40,662 nucleotides of DNA, from assembly GCA_030634545.1 (NCBI GenBank), contig DAOWAN010000008.1:1-40662 (forward strand), written 5' to 3'. Under the pieces are notes generated by a model. The model ran no database searches. It saw only the letters and a list, made by a program, of their open reading frames with translations, and had not been told where the DNA came from. The DNA is from Candidatus Nanohalarchaeota archaeon (GTDB lineage: Archaea > EX4484-52 > B79-G9). Of this stretch, positions 28,701 through 36,104 are shown piece by piece (positions within the stretch are counted from its first letter, which is position 1; every line of letters begins with the position of its first letter). The position numbers and the translations under genes are program-made.

Positions 28701-31073
28701 GAGTTTAGTGAATATATTTCAGATAACGTAACATTGAAATTTGAGAATAATGATATTACTGTAACTGAATCTGATTGCATACTTCTAGGTAATGTATTTG
28801 TGTGTAACATCAATAATGGGGTTTATGATTTGACGGTTAATGGTACTTTTATAGGATATGATTATTATTACGAAAGTGGTGTAATTTTGATTGGACAGAC
28901 TATTGAGAAAAACATAGTACTCAATATCACAAAGGCAAATATTACTCTTTTTGATGATAATGGTCAGCCCGTTTCAGGTGTCAATATCACTATAAATTCA
29001 GTACCGACAATCACTAACACTACAGTTGATGGCTCTGCTTTGTTTTACAAAGTCCTGCCCGGGACACATACACTGAGCTTTACAGGACTTGCAGATTACC
29101 TGGGTGTCTCTAACAGTACCATTGACATTGTGAATATTGGTAGTACAAACACCAAGACACTGTATGCAAATGAGACGCAGTTTTATGTCAATATTAGTAA
29201 TGGCACTGCAGGTATAGAAAATATCAGTATGACCATAGGCGGACTTTTTAATATCACTAATTCAACAGGTGAGATTTTGTTTGACAAGGTGAACAATTCT
29301 CTCTCAGGAACGTACTTTGTAGAATTTAACCGGACAGATATTTATTTAAGAGGTTATATTGCACCCTATCCAAATATTTCTGTCAATGTTTCAGCAGGAC
29401 TTGACCGTATGAGCGGAAACAATCTTACTGTGATACTCAACAGGACAAACGGATATGGAATCCTGAGAGTAAATACCAACCTCAATGGTGTAAACGTCAG
29501 TTTGTGGCATAATAACACAGATTACATAGATCAACAGATCTGCGGTAGTGACGGATTTGCATTTCTTCATACAAATATAAGTTCGTATAATTCATCCTTA
29601 TACATAAGAGCTGAGATGGAAGGCTATAATAATGAGACCATTGGTCCATATAATGCAACAGATGGAAATATTACTTACATTGATGTGACTATGACTTCCA
29701 CATATAGCAATTGTGCTCATGGTGCGATTACAACGACATGCCTGTGCAGCGGTGCGCCTTACAGCTTTGGATATTGCTGCAGCGGCTCTTACCAGACAAC
29801 GACATGCGATGTCGGATACAACCCCGGCGGCGGTTCATCGTCTACAAGTAGTGGGAGCAGTCCTGGAGGAGTTACAATTATTGATGATCCCATAGAGACT
29901 ACAGAAGAGGTTTATAATTTTTCAATTCATGCTGGAGACTACTATATTTTCAATATTGCGAAAGATGGAAGTGGTTGCGTCAATATACCTGTAAGGATTT
30001 CAAATACAGGAAATACGATACTTAATAATATAGACATGAAGATTTCCAATCTTTCTTCTGTGTTTAGCGCAGATTTTGACCCTTTCACCATTGTACTTTA
30101 TCCACATGACGAAACATTCTTAGTTGTCCGGATATGTTCTTCAGACAGTGTTATCAGGAAAGCAGACTATGAATTTAAATTATCTGTTTCCAGTGGCAAT
30201 GTAAGTAGAAGTGCTTCTATAACATTGAGAGCAATTCCGAAAAGTGATGACACTCTTTCACGCCTGAAAGAAAGACATGAAAAACAGGGTTCAATCCTAT
30301 TTGATATTAATGTCTCTTCCCTGACCCCAGAGTTAAAAGAGTATTATGATACTGCGATGAGAAATCTGAAAGATGCAGAAGATTACATGGAAAGCGGGAA
30401 TTATGAACAGGCAGGTCATTCACTTGATGAAGCTGAGAGGAATATACAGTTGCTGCTTGATGGTATTGATGATGTACCTCCTGTTATTGAGGATTCCATC
30501 AACTGGTATATTCTTGGCGCAGTTGCTTTTACACTTGCCATTCTTTCCGGATTGTTATATTGGTTCTTTTTGCGCAAGAGGAACATATTTTCAAAAGAAC
30601 CGATTTTACCATGGGATTTATCAGCAAAGACACCCGTACTAAAACTGCCGAAGATTGATTTCTCTTCAATCAAGGTTCCTACAGCTCTTTTAAAGGTAAT
30701 GGGTAAGCATGATGTATATTACACCCATTCAATGAAAAAGAAGAGGTATCTTACAGATATTATTGAAAAGGTACTTGAACTTAAGTGCCCGAAGTGCGGC
30801 GGCAAGATATACCAGAACAGATGCGTATGGTGTGGATATAAGATTAATGCTTCCTTGAGGATGGACAATGCTAAAGCGACTCCAAAAAAGGATGATGATG
30901 ATAAATCTTTCAGGCAAGTTACCAAGAGCAATGTATATTACACTCACAGGTCGCAGAAAAGCAATGGAGTAAGTGACAGGTTTGTGACAGATGATATTGA
31001 GCAGGTTATCGAAAAAAAGTGTTCTAAATGCGGCGGCAAAATATATGCTGGCAAATGCATCTGGTGCAAATAG
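22755..31073 (+). CDS. Giant surface protein with Ig-like/carboxypeptidase-regulatory repeats, C-terminal membrane anchor and two cytoplasmic zinc ribbons
   Basis: A 2772-residue protein, a fifth of the window. A signal peptide (residues 1 to about 26, ending VNAAPP) is followed by many CarboxypepD-regulatory-like beta-sandwich repeats of the form SG.V....G..I.GVNVS.YN....F....TD..G.Y. Ig-like modules (DTTAPVVTLVSPDD) lie at roughly residues 1055-1430. N-x-S/T sequons are extremely frequent, predicting heavy N-glycosylation. A Cys-rich patch near 2320 is followed by a GGGSSSTSSGSS linker, another beta domain, and a helical stalk at about 2500-2575. One membrane helix follows at about 2581-2605. 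After it come two copies of a module VYYTH...TDDIE-V-E-KC-KCGGKIY, each ending in a CxxC...CxWC zinc ribbon (about 2678-2696 and 2755-2772). The start at ATG 22755 is 2 nt after the winged-helix stop; the track's GTG is two codons earlier. Confidence 0.85.
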   Translation: MGSKTDCRITGMVFIIIIMSLIVLVNAAPPSLSGVVARFNGTPIEGVNVSLYNSSDGSFVSSNLTDSDGTYFVDLSDGDTYHVIFNKTGFIFRNDTYRNMTITIGGAEDMTLNTSLYPDNHGSYNFTVYNLATGLGIEGVNITITASTGEIENGTTNTDGIALIQIIANNSDFNVSHNITISKSGHKSQTLTDYIMNEGFNENHAVYLDNYRNISGKVTRFNNNNISSINVSVYNLSTGNFLASGITDSFGNYFINLPVWGDCFVIFNGSISGLDAYIYGTDNYRNYTITIGPNDASILNASLYFKSYGSYNLTVRDTWNGRLLQGANVTIYPSGNPSVSGITDENGNILLEVIANSTENAGVLHNISIVLAGYKSDMIYSHSIIEGTNEDISINLTGACEIHGEISDSENNLLAPMIEDAYLELWDNLNTYRVGFGGDHYYSTYSSASGQYLLNYPSTLPGTLNCSAYLHVNASGYVSRNNILIESSIIKDINLTGSAYVSGNIVDASNVSHLIQGALIRIINNGSTMHQLYSDSSGMFNISVRDSVNHTIEISIPDYAIYTNSTIYNTSIDYGTISLYGLGILNGTLMDETNNSILLDGVDVKIASTSNIYSTTTDSSGQFGIIVKDNTQYDISFELNGYFDNSTVQQVLNETDIGTVTLRGKNQVHGIVTDSDNLQNIHVNGTKVELISQIDTKRYTTYTDGNGAYSFYVSSMINDYLMRFDKAGYNVSLTNYSMINNALINANLIGATHIEGTVEDVYSPVAAEISSVLIEVIDENDTVHYNTLSDIGGHYSFDIGIDFNYTLKATKDGYQEERITNLPWDHDRSGTGGADRIQDIFMNGTISVYVRTIDGFDNMDIDNSLVCVLYGPSYSDCFYVKTTGDEGDVRFNIHSNDYRLKITRDGYPQAFRPSESGSLNGDFSGNVTLEAYAEIYVYDNYALNNEDIYLATIELYTYNNQTDFAYNLNETLVNITAACNGVQRDNMNVTLVGITHPYYSSQNTVGGSPLVSFRTVPTGYHNLIIDGTAFGCGHYEETINVISGGVTYTQDYDTDTVPPSFLSLTESADPLEFGSSVTVSIDAIDSQNPIDTVLIEVYGTNRTMTAVSGDTYQYAWSPTAVGVVAYTIYANDTWNNINQTSGSITVQDTTAPVVTLVSPDDQLFYTDSVTFTYNVNDLSAIQNCELWTNTTGTWTLNMGNTSTITVPGPNTFNMSSIGDGNYIWNVNCTDTSSNDDFSSANYVFTVDESTPILTIASPENKSYSSGDVMFFNISSNKALVSADYSINGGANITMYSTSITQFYGLQFLMSDGTYNVMFYGLGYNGKIGATGSRTFSVDSVNPNVTSVDPANESIFVEIATVGFTIDADESVNLTIVYWNDSGLWTATNASYVPNPWAASAGLANDTYLWNYTVCDPAGNCVSSGNFTFDVLPAPASITVYVNDTTANNPVGANSNGDGVNVRISNATYSETKNTTDVGYVIFTGLCDDEYDISVNGTMQGYGMNSIVDYALTGDIKTTILLNITRLTVNVTDALFAPVADANITVYESDDTTIAKDAAGNNLVAQSGASGIIVFNRALPCNNCNVSVRKNTSGMTYENSTPVNIIAGNLSNYAWVDPPQSISHTFDLNFTLNSDIVPVGVTVSIRDYNSSVIRWSNTTDANGNTIIYNIPSGVYDFIIDGEAVGYSKDIHYANSVGVIIQNTDATNINGRVKININGLFTYYVAVSANGYNQHDDLLVNSPRVGTYDDSINTTGISPMIQLGLDGNTTLSGYVYDTNFKTPMNLSYEPISNVTLSVYTTTSCEVIPSPALLRYRAVSAENGIYSMIVSPVQQSDPSATQDYCANVTASGFISDNANDINVYNNLNVGLTGDGIVSGYIRSQDNNTFLGEATILLRSSQCYGGLSGPVAQCSAYEKISDATGYFSFNVNSRSSNPSYVPYSVRITKNGYTIFNDGVISALPSIGNYFYLAPATMSTINVTVTSEFSEYISDNVTLKFENNDITVTESDCILLGNVFVCNINNGVYDLTVNGTFIGYDYYYESGVILIGQTIEKNIVLNITKANITLFDDNGQPVSGVNITINSVPTITNTTVDGSALFYKVLPGTHTLSFTGLADYLGVSNSTIDIVNIGSTNTKTLYANETQFYVNISNGTAGIENISMTIGGLFNITNSTGEILFDKVNNSLSGTYFVEFNRTDIYLRGYIAPYPNISVNVSAGLDRMSGNNLTVILNRTNGYGILRVNTNLNGVNVSLWHNNTDYIDQQICGSDGFAFLHTNISSYNSSLYIRAEMEGYNNETIGPYNATDGNITYIDVTMTSTYSNCAHGAITTTCLCSGAPYSFGYCCSGSYQTTTCDVGYNPGGGSSSTSSGSSPGGVTIIDDPIETTEEVYNFSIHAGDYYIFNIAKDGSGCVNIPVRISNTGNTILNNIDMKISNLSSVFSADFDPFTIVLYPHDETFLVVRICSSDSVIRKADYEFKLSVSSGNVSRSASITLRAIPKSDDTLSRLKERHEKQGSILFDINVSSLTPELKEYYDTAMRNLKDAEDYMESGNYEQAGHSLDEAERNIQLLLDGIDDVPPVIEDSINWYILGAVAFTLAILSGLLYWFFLRKRNIFSKEPILPWDLSAKTPVLKLPKIDFSSIKVPTALLKVMGKHDVYYTHSMKKKRYLTDIIEKVLELKCPKCGGKIYQNRCVWCGYKINASLRMDNAKATPKKDDDDKSFRQVTKSNVYYTHRSQKSNGVSDRFVTDDIEQVIEKKCSKCGGKIYAGKCIWCK

Positions 31074-31186
31074 CAGCTTAGATGCACAAGAGAGAATATA
31101 TTTTATCTGATATCACTTAATAGAAGCTGGTATACAGAACAGAACCAAACATCTCAATTAGAAAAGACACCAAGACAAGACACACG

Positions 31187-31876
31187 TTATATTTCGTCTC
31201 TTAATATTTTTATTCCTTTATCAGTAATCTCAAATGGAAATGTCCCGTGCTTATAGTTTGTGAGACGCAACTTTCGAATAGCAATATTTCTACATACTGC
31301 ATTTTCCATACCTGTATAGTAAAGAATTATTACACCATCAACCACATATTCTTCAACACCATATCGTGACAGTTTATCGCTATTTTCCGGTATCTCTGAA
31401 GACAACAGAGCAGTACAATTGGCAGCTTTTAGAGCCTGGACAAGTTTGTAAAGCTTTTTTCTGACTTTATATGGATCATTTATATACATTCCAAAAAGCG
31501 ATGTTGAATCTATGACAACTCTTTTATAGTCATTTACAATAATAAGATCTTTCAGACGACTTGATATATCACCTAATTCAAACGGATCAAAAAATTCAAT
31601 ACTGCATTCTCCTGCTTTTTCGAATTTCTCGAAATTCCATCCATATTGCAATGCATCTTTTCTTATCTCATCTGGTGTCTCTTCAAGAGTTATAAAGAGA
31701 CCATTTTCTTTTTTCTGAAGTCCCTCCCAGATGAACTGAAGTAGAAATGTTGTTTTAGCTGTTCCAGCAGATCCTGAAACCAAAGTGACTGATGGCTTTG
31801 GTAGACCTCCACGGGTGAGCTTATCTAGTTCATCACAACCTGTTGTTGTTCTCTCAATTTCTACTTCTGAACCCAT
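31187..31876 (-). CDS. KaiC-like single-domain ATPase, paralogue 1
   Basis: A 229-residue RecA-fold ATPase. Walker A is GSAGTAKT (residues 35-42), the Walker B region is DYKRVVIDSTSLF, and the ending AIRKLRLTNYKHGTFPFEITDKGIKIL is typical of archaeal KaiC-like proteins. It is a single domain and so not a circadian KaiC; such proteins act in signalling or motility control, but the role is undefined. A Walker A Ala replaces the usual Gly before Lys (TAKT). AGTATATATACC about 29 nt before the ATG suggests a leaderless transcript. It is convergent with the giant surface gene. Confidence 0.85.
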   Translation of the reverse strand: MGSEVEIERTTTGCDELDKLTRGGLPKPSVTLVSGSAGTAKTTFLLQFIWEGLQKKENGLFITLEETPDEIRKDALQYGWNFEKFEKAGECSIEFFDPFELGDISSRLKDLIIVNDYKRVVIDSTSLFGMYINDPYKVRKKLYKLVQALKAANCTALLSSEIPENSDKLSRYGVEEYVVDGVIILYYTGMENAVCRNIAIRKLRLTNYKHGTFPFEITDKGIKILRDEI

Positions 31877-32061
31877 GTTAAATTATTGGCAGAACCGGTA
31901 TATATACTTTTGTAGAGTCTGAAGAATTTTTCTGTGATATCAAATATCCAGTATTCTTGATCTCTATTGAAAACCAAGTCATTAGCTTACGTTTTATAGC
32001 GAATGCACAATAAAACACTCAAGAAAATACGATTTTCACAGAAATATCTTTGATATATGTA

Positions 32062-33129
32062 TCATATATCCCGTTCAATCAAATAAGTAGCAAATTCTGA
32101 TAACATATGTTTTGATTCAGACTCCGGTAAAATTGTATCAACTTCAGACCATGCGTCTTCTATAATCCTTTTTGCAGTGTTTTTCGCGAATTCGATTGAA
32201 TCATATTTCGTTAGTATCGCTAATGCTTCGTTTATTTCGCTTTTGTCTCTAGTATGTTTATTCAGGATTGCAATCAGCCTTTTTTTATCCGTTTCACAAG
32301 CGTTGTTGACAGCATGGATCACCATAAGAGTTCTTTTTCCTTCATGAATATCATTTCCAAATGATTTACCGAATTTGTCGCGCTGACTTGTTGTGACATC
32401 CAATATATCATCCTGTATCTGAAAGCCTATACCCACTGATTCTGCGAATTTACTTATCTTTTGTTCCTGTTCTTTTGTACCATGTGAAAGAATTACTGCC
32501 AGCTTGGCTGTGAGTCTTGCAAGCGTCCCTGTTTTGTACGCGCACATTTGCAGGTATTGTTCAATTGTTACGTTTTCGTTCTTCCCCTTATGCCACCAGA
32601 TATCCATAGCCTGACCAAGTGATAGGTTTGCCATTTCCTGAACATATGCTTCGTACGCACATGACATCATATTAGAATCTGCAACATCCTTTTTTTCGCA
32701 CATTATTTTCATGGGAATATAGTAAAGTGCATTGCCCACGTTTATTGCAACATCAGTCCCGTATATTTGATGGATTGTAGGTTTGTTTCTTCTTTTATCT
32801 GAGTCATCTTCCACATCGTCGATTATAAGTGTTCCATTGTGAATCAACTCTGGTATGATTGCAAAGTCAATAAGGTCATCTGCCTTTTTGCCTAATGATT
32901 CAGTGATTAGAATGAAGAAACTGGGACGCCACCTTTTGCCTCCGCGATCAAGTAGGTTCCAGATAGGATCAATGATACATTTCTGGATTGAATCTATTTC
33001 ATACTTATATCCTGTGGGTCCTGCAAGCCATTCAAGATAGGCTTCATCTATCTTTCTTGGAGTGTACTTTTCAATTGTTTTGTCAATAAGTTCTTTGTTC
33101 TTTTCGAGAAAGGATATGAGTTCTGTCAT
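32062..33129 (-). CDS. Geranylgeranyl diphosphate synthase family (polyprenyl synthase)
   Basis: Builds the C20 or longer isoprenoid chains of archaeal lipids from IPP and an allylic diphosphate. It is 355 residues. The first Asp-rich motif DDVEDDSD (residues 104-111) is followed by KRRNKPTIHQIYG, and the second is QIQDDILD (D240-D244); both bind Mg-diphosphate. RGGKRWRPSFF is the conserved IPP-binding stretch. The chain length cannot be told from the residues with certainty. AAGGTGAAC about 6 nt before the ATG is a good ribosome site. A TATA-like block at 33161-33172 may serve this gene and, in the other direction, element copy 4. Codons are A/C-ending although on the minus strand. Confidence 0.93.
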   Translation of the reverse strand: MTELISFLEKNKELIDKTIEKYTPRKIDEAYLEWLAGPTGYKYEIDSIQKCIIDPIWNLLDRGGKRWRPSFFILITESLGKKADDLIDFAIIPELIHNGTLIIDDVEDDSDKRRNKPTIHQIYGTDVAINVGNALYYIPMKIMCEKKDVADSNMMSCAYEAYVQEMANLSLGQAMDIWWHKGKNENVTIEQYLQMCAYKTGTLARLTAKLAVILSHGTKEQEQKISKFAESVGIGFQIQDDILDVTTSQRDKFGKSFGNDIHEGKRTLMVIHAVNNACETDKKRLIAILNKHTRDKSEINEALAILTKYDSIEFAKNTAKRIIEDAWSEVDTILPESESKHMLSEFATYLIERDI

Positions 33130-33160
33130 GAGTTCACCTTACGATGTCTTAATGTAGTAA

Positions 33161-33172
33161 TTTTATATATTT
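33161..33172. promoter_or_regulatory. Symmetric TATA-like block between GGPP synthase and element copy 4
   Basis: TTTTATATATTT is nearly symmetric. It lies about 35-40 nt before the GGPP synthase ATG on the minus strand, and about 25 nt before the left end of kissing-loop element copy 4 on the plus strand, so it might fire both ways. Confidence 0.4.
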
Positions 33173-33190
33173 GTTGGATATGTGTCCATG

Positions 33191-33295
33191 CTATAGTCAA
33201 GGCATGAAATAAATGAGCAAACATCACAAAAAACCAATGTGCCTTGATCTATATGAGAAGGCACTCTACTCAATTTATTAGTGCCTTCACTATAG
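33191..33295 (+). repeat. Two-hairpin kissing-loop element, copy 4 (divergent sequence)
   Basis: The primary sequence largely differs from the other three copies, yet every pairing is kept. The outer stem is CTATAGT (33191) with ACTATAG (33289). Hairpin 1 is TCAAGGCA (33197) with TGCCTTGA (33240). Hairpin 2 is GAAGGCACT (33257) with AGTGCCTTC (33280). The loop segment AATAAATGAG (33208) pairs with CTCAATTTATT (33269), with one bulge. The junction ATCTATATG after hairpin 1 is conserved. Confidence 0.8.
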
Positions 33296-33467
33296 GTATT
33301 GCTATTACACAAGCCATAACCATAGATCACACTGATTCTTAGCAAATATATAAATACTTAAACACACCATCAGCCATGCAACAGCACAATTATAATTTAC
33401 GAATAAGAACAACCACCAGTTATATATATATGAAATAGATATAATAATTATCATCAGGTGTAATTAA

Positions 33468-34277
33468 ATGGTCTTTGAATTATTGATGAATGCGAAAGAG
33501 GCAGAGTCTAAGCCAATCGAGATGTTTTTTTATGGACTTTTAATCACAACTGTATCTTTATTTGCTGCTTACTATATTTTCCCATCTTCATCTTCTGTGA
33601 TTTTTCTTTTCCTGATTACTATTGCTGCATTTCCAACAATTTCTGCAATCCTAAGAGATGATGAAGCCATTGATGAAGAGACAGAGAATATTGATTTGAG
33701 TTTTTTTGCTCATCATGAGAAGACAATCATGGTTTATGCGTACCTTTTCATGGGTGTCTTGATTGGTGTTTCTTTCTGGTATACTATTTTACCTGAGAGT
33801 TATACATCTTCACTTTTTTCACAGCAGATGAATACTATTGCAAGCATAAGACTTAGTGGCTCAGCAACTGCATCAACCATGACTTTCTGGACAATACTTT
33901 CAAATAATCTAAAAGTTACCACAATTGCTTTCTTGATGTCTTTTTTCTTTGGAACAGGAGCAATATTTATCCTGTCATGGAACGCATCCGTCATTGGTGT
34001 TTTCGTAAGCGATCTTGCAGGTAAATTTTCACAGCAGCATTCATATTCGCTTTTGCAGGGACACTTGGATGCGCTTCTGTCAATAGCGATTCACGGGGTA
34101 CCGGAAATTGCTGCATATTTTATTGCAGGCATTGCAGGAGGTATCCTTTCTATCGGTATGATTCGCGGTGAAAAGGATTTAAGAATTGCAAAGGACGCAG
34201 GCGCGCTTTATCTGGTATCTTCACTGATTCTGATAGCTGCTGCTGTAATAGAAGTATGGATAACTCCAAATCTTTAA
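33468..34277 (+). CDS. SpoIIM-family (stage II sporulation protein M-like) membrane protein
   Basis: A 269-residue protein with about six or more membrane helices and the SpoIIM/DUF95 signature IHGVPEIAAYFIAGIAGG near residues 203-225. Despite the name, archaeal members have no sporulation role; the function is unknown, possibly membrane remodelling or transport. AGGTGT lies about 8 nt before the ATG. An N-terminal pair of helices and a charged loop (RDDEAIDEETENID) precede the family core. It sits between kissing-loop copies 4 and 3. Codons are T-ending, in contrast to the A/C-ending EamA gene on the same strand at the left. Confidence 0.82.
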   Translation: MVFELLMNAKEAESKPIEMFFYGLLITTVSLFAAYYIFPSSSSVIFLFLITIAAFPTISAILRDDEAIDEETENIDLSFFAHHEKTIMVYAYLFMGVLIGVSFWYTILPESYTSSLFSQQMNTIASIRLSGSATASTMTFWTILSNNLKVTTIAFLMSFFFGTGAIFILSWNASVIGVFVSDLAGKFSQQHSYSLLQGHLDALLSIAIHGVPEIAAYFIAGIAGGILSIGMIRGEKDLRIAKDAGALYLVSSLILIAAAVIEVWITPNL

Positions 34278-34290
34278 CTTTATGGATTTT

Positions 34291-34453
34291 ACTATAGTTC
34301 ACGCCGTTACTAAATGGACAAATATGACCCAAAACCGAGAGGCGTTAACTATCCGGGCGAATCTCAAAGATTCGCTGGATCATAAAAATCACACGGTGAT
34401 TTTTAATGATATGGAAAAGTCATATCGTCCAAAAAATTATGACTTTTACTATA
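34291..34453 (+). repeat. Two-hairpin kissing-loop element, copy 3
   Basis: Outer stem TATAGT (34293) pairs with ACTATA (34448). Hairpin 1 is TTCACGCC (34298) with GGCGTTAA (34341), one mismatch. Hairpin 2 is AAAAGTCAT (34415) with ATGACTTTT (34439), perfect. The loop segment TGGACAAATATGA (34315) pairs with TCATATCGTCCA (34420), with one bulge and one mismatch. The junction between hairpins is enlarged by two extra hairpins, GCGAATCT/AGATTCGC and AAAAATCAC/GTGATTTTT. It lies between convergent genes. Confidence 0.8.
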
Positions 34454-34558
34454 TAAACAGACTTCAGAATACATAAAAAAAAACACCAGATTAAGAAAAA
34501 ACAGCCACAATAACATAAAATCTCAGATTATCACACAGTTCCGCCTGCAATACCACAC

Positions 34559-35275
34559 TCATAGTTTTATGAGTTTCAGACCATCAGGTGTTATATCAAA
34601 TGGATGTATTAATGTCGAATGGTCAGTACGCCTCATTTTTCTGATTGTCATTGTTCTTTTGAATTCCTCTGATACAGGTACGAAATCAAGTTTGATTACT
34701 GTATCAACAAGATATTCTATTATACCACTGCCAGTAAGCCCCTGGCTGGTTTCCGGGATTTCACCGCTGATTACTACTGTCACCTGCATGGCTTTGAAAT
34801 ATTCCACCAGCCCGAATAGCATCACTCTTGCCATATATTTGTCCTGCATGAACATCTCAAGCACAGAAACAGAGTCAAGAACGACTCTTTGCGCATTTAC
34901 ACATTTTATAGCCTCTGCTATCTGGCTTCGTATACTGATGAGATATGACTTTGTTATTCTTTGCAGCTCGTCACCGAGTGGCTTTTCAGGAAAGATTGCT
35001 TTGATTGACAGAAATTTTAGCAGTCCTTTTTGTTCTAATTCTGTGAAGTTCCAGTTGAACATGGACCGTATATCTTCTTTTATGTCTTCACTTCTTTCTT
35101 CTGTGGTTATGTAAAGCCCTGGCTCACCACCCAAAGCCCCTGCGTATATAAATGATGAACAGAATTGTGTTTTTCCAGTACCAGTTTTTCCGACAGCGAG
35201 AATGATTGAACCTTTTACAAAGCCGCCTTCAGTTTTTTCATCCAGCCCCACAATCCCCGTTTTTAAACGTTCCAT
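34559..35275 (-). CDS. KaiC-like single-domain ATPase, paralogue 2
   Basis: A 238-residue RecA-fold ATPase paralogous to the gene at 31187-31876. Walker A is GKTGTGKT (residues 29-36), the Walker B region is AQRVVLDSVSVLEMF, and the end TIRKMRRTDHSTLIHPFDITPDGLKLI matches its paralogue's end. The overall order is the same, including a GLYITTEERSEDIKED segment. GGGAG lies a few nt before the ATG. The role is unknown; the family includes regulators that act with membrane or motility systems. The two paralogues flank GGPP synthase and SpoIIM but are not one operon. Confidence 0.85.
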   Translation of the reverse strand: MERLKTGIVGLDEKTEGGFVKGSIILAVGKTGTGKTQFCSSFIYAGALGGEPGLYITTEERSEDIKEDIRSMFNWNFTELEQKGLLKFLSIKAIFPEKPLGDELQRITKSYLISIRSQIAEAIKCVNAQRVVLDSVSVLEMFMQDKYMARVMLFGLVEYFKAMQVTVVISGEIPETSQGLTGSGIIEYLVDTVIKLDFVPVSEEFKRTMTIRKMRRTDHSTLIHPFDITPDGLKLIKL

Positions 35276-35381
35276 GTTAATCTCCCGACAATAAGTATAC
35301 TCTAAAATTAGCTTTTACCCTTTTTATACTTGATATGACTTTGCTGCAAACCTTATAAAACTAAGAGCCCAACTAAGATTT

Positions 35382-36104
35382 ATGTTTCGGAAGTATTATG
35401 ACATGCATGTGACGACGAAGTATTCATACGGCGTAGATACTGTTGAAAATGTAGTAAAGTACGCCGAAAGACTGGGATTTGATACTATTGTTCTCTTAGA
35501 TGGTATAGACACTATTGATGTCCTTAATACAATAAAAAAAGATGTCACGTCAGTAGAGAGTAATGTTAATGTGCTGGTCGGTGTGGAGATAAAGACCGAG
35601 AACCCAAATGAACTTAGCCGGCAGATAAACCGGTTCAGGGACAACGTAGACATTATCGCAGTTCACGGGGGATGTTTTGAGGTCAACAGGAGTGCAGTTG
35701 AAAATCCACGGGTAGATATTCTGACTCACCCGGAACTTAAGAGGAAAGATTCAGGAATGGATCATGTCATGATGAAACTTGCAGCAGAGAACAATGTTGC
35801 GATTGAACTGAATTTTCGGGAGTATCTTCATTCTTACAAAAAGATAAGATCTTATGTACTTTCTCATATGCGCCGCAATGTAATGCTTGCACGAAAATAT
35901 GGTACTCATATCATTGTCGCAAGCGGAGCTGAAAGTGTATGGGATATGAGAGCAGGTAGAGAACTTGCTTCGCTTGCATACATGTGCGGATTTGACAGGG
36001 AAAGAGCAGTGAAGACCGTATCAGAGGTACCGGATTTTATTGTGAAAAGAACTACTGAAATAAAGAACAGTACATTAAAGAATGGAGTAAAAGTGATTGG
36101 ATGA
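35382..36104 (+). CDS. rnp3: RNase P protein component 3 (Rnp3/Rpp30)
   Basis: A protein subunit of archaeal RNase P, which matures tRNA 5' ends. It is 240 residues with a TIM-barrel, PHP-like fold: YDMHVTTKYSYGVDTVENVVKYAERLGFDTIVL, VGVEIKTENPNELSRQINRFRD, DILTHPELKRKDSGMDHVMMKLAAENNVAIELNF and a C-terminal IVASGAESVWDMRAGREL. CCTTATAAAAC about 28 nt before the ATG suggests a leaderless transcript. It overlaps rnp2 by 4 nt (ATGA). Confidence 0.93.
   Translation: MFRKYYDMHVTTKYSYGVDTVENVVKYAERLGFDTIVLLDGIDTIDVLNTIKKDVTSVESNVNVLVGVEIKTENPNELSRQINRFRDNVDIIAVHGGCFEVNRSAVENPRVDILTHPELKRKDSGMDHVMMKLAAENNVAIELNFREYLHSYKKIRSYVLSHMRRNVMLARKYGTHIIVASGAESVWDMRAGRELASLAYMCGFDRERAVKTVSEVPDFIVKRTTEIKNSTLKNGVKVIG

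Noticed and set aside
33191-33295. Kissing-loop element considered as a purine riboswitch
   Set aside because: The three-way junction with kissing loops is similar, but the loop-loop pairing is too long, conserved purine-site residues are not seen, and copies are not consistently upstream of genes.
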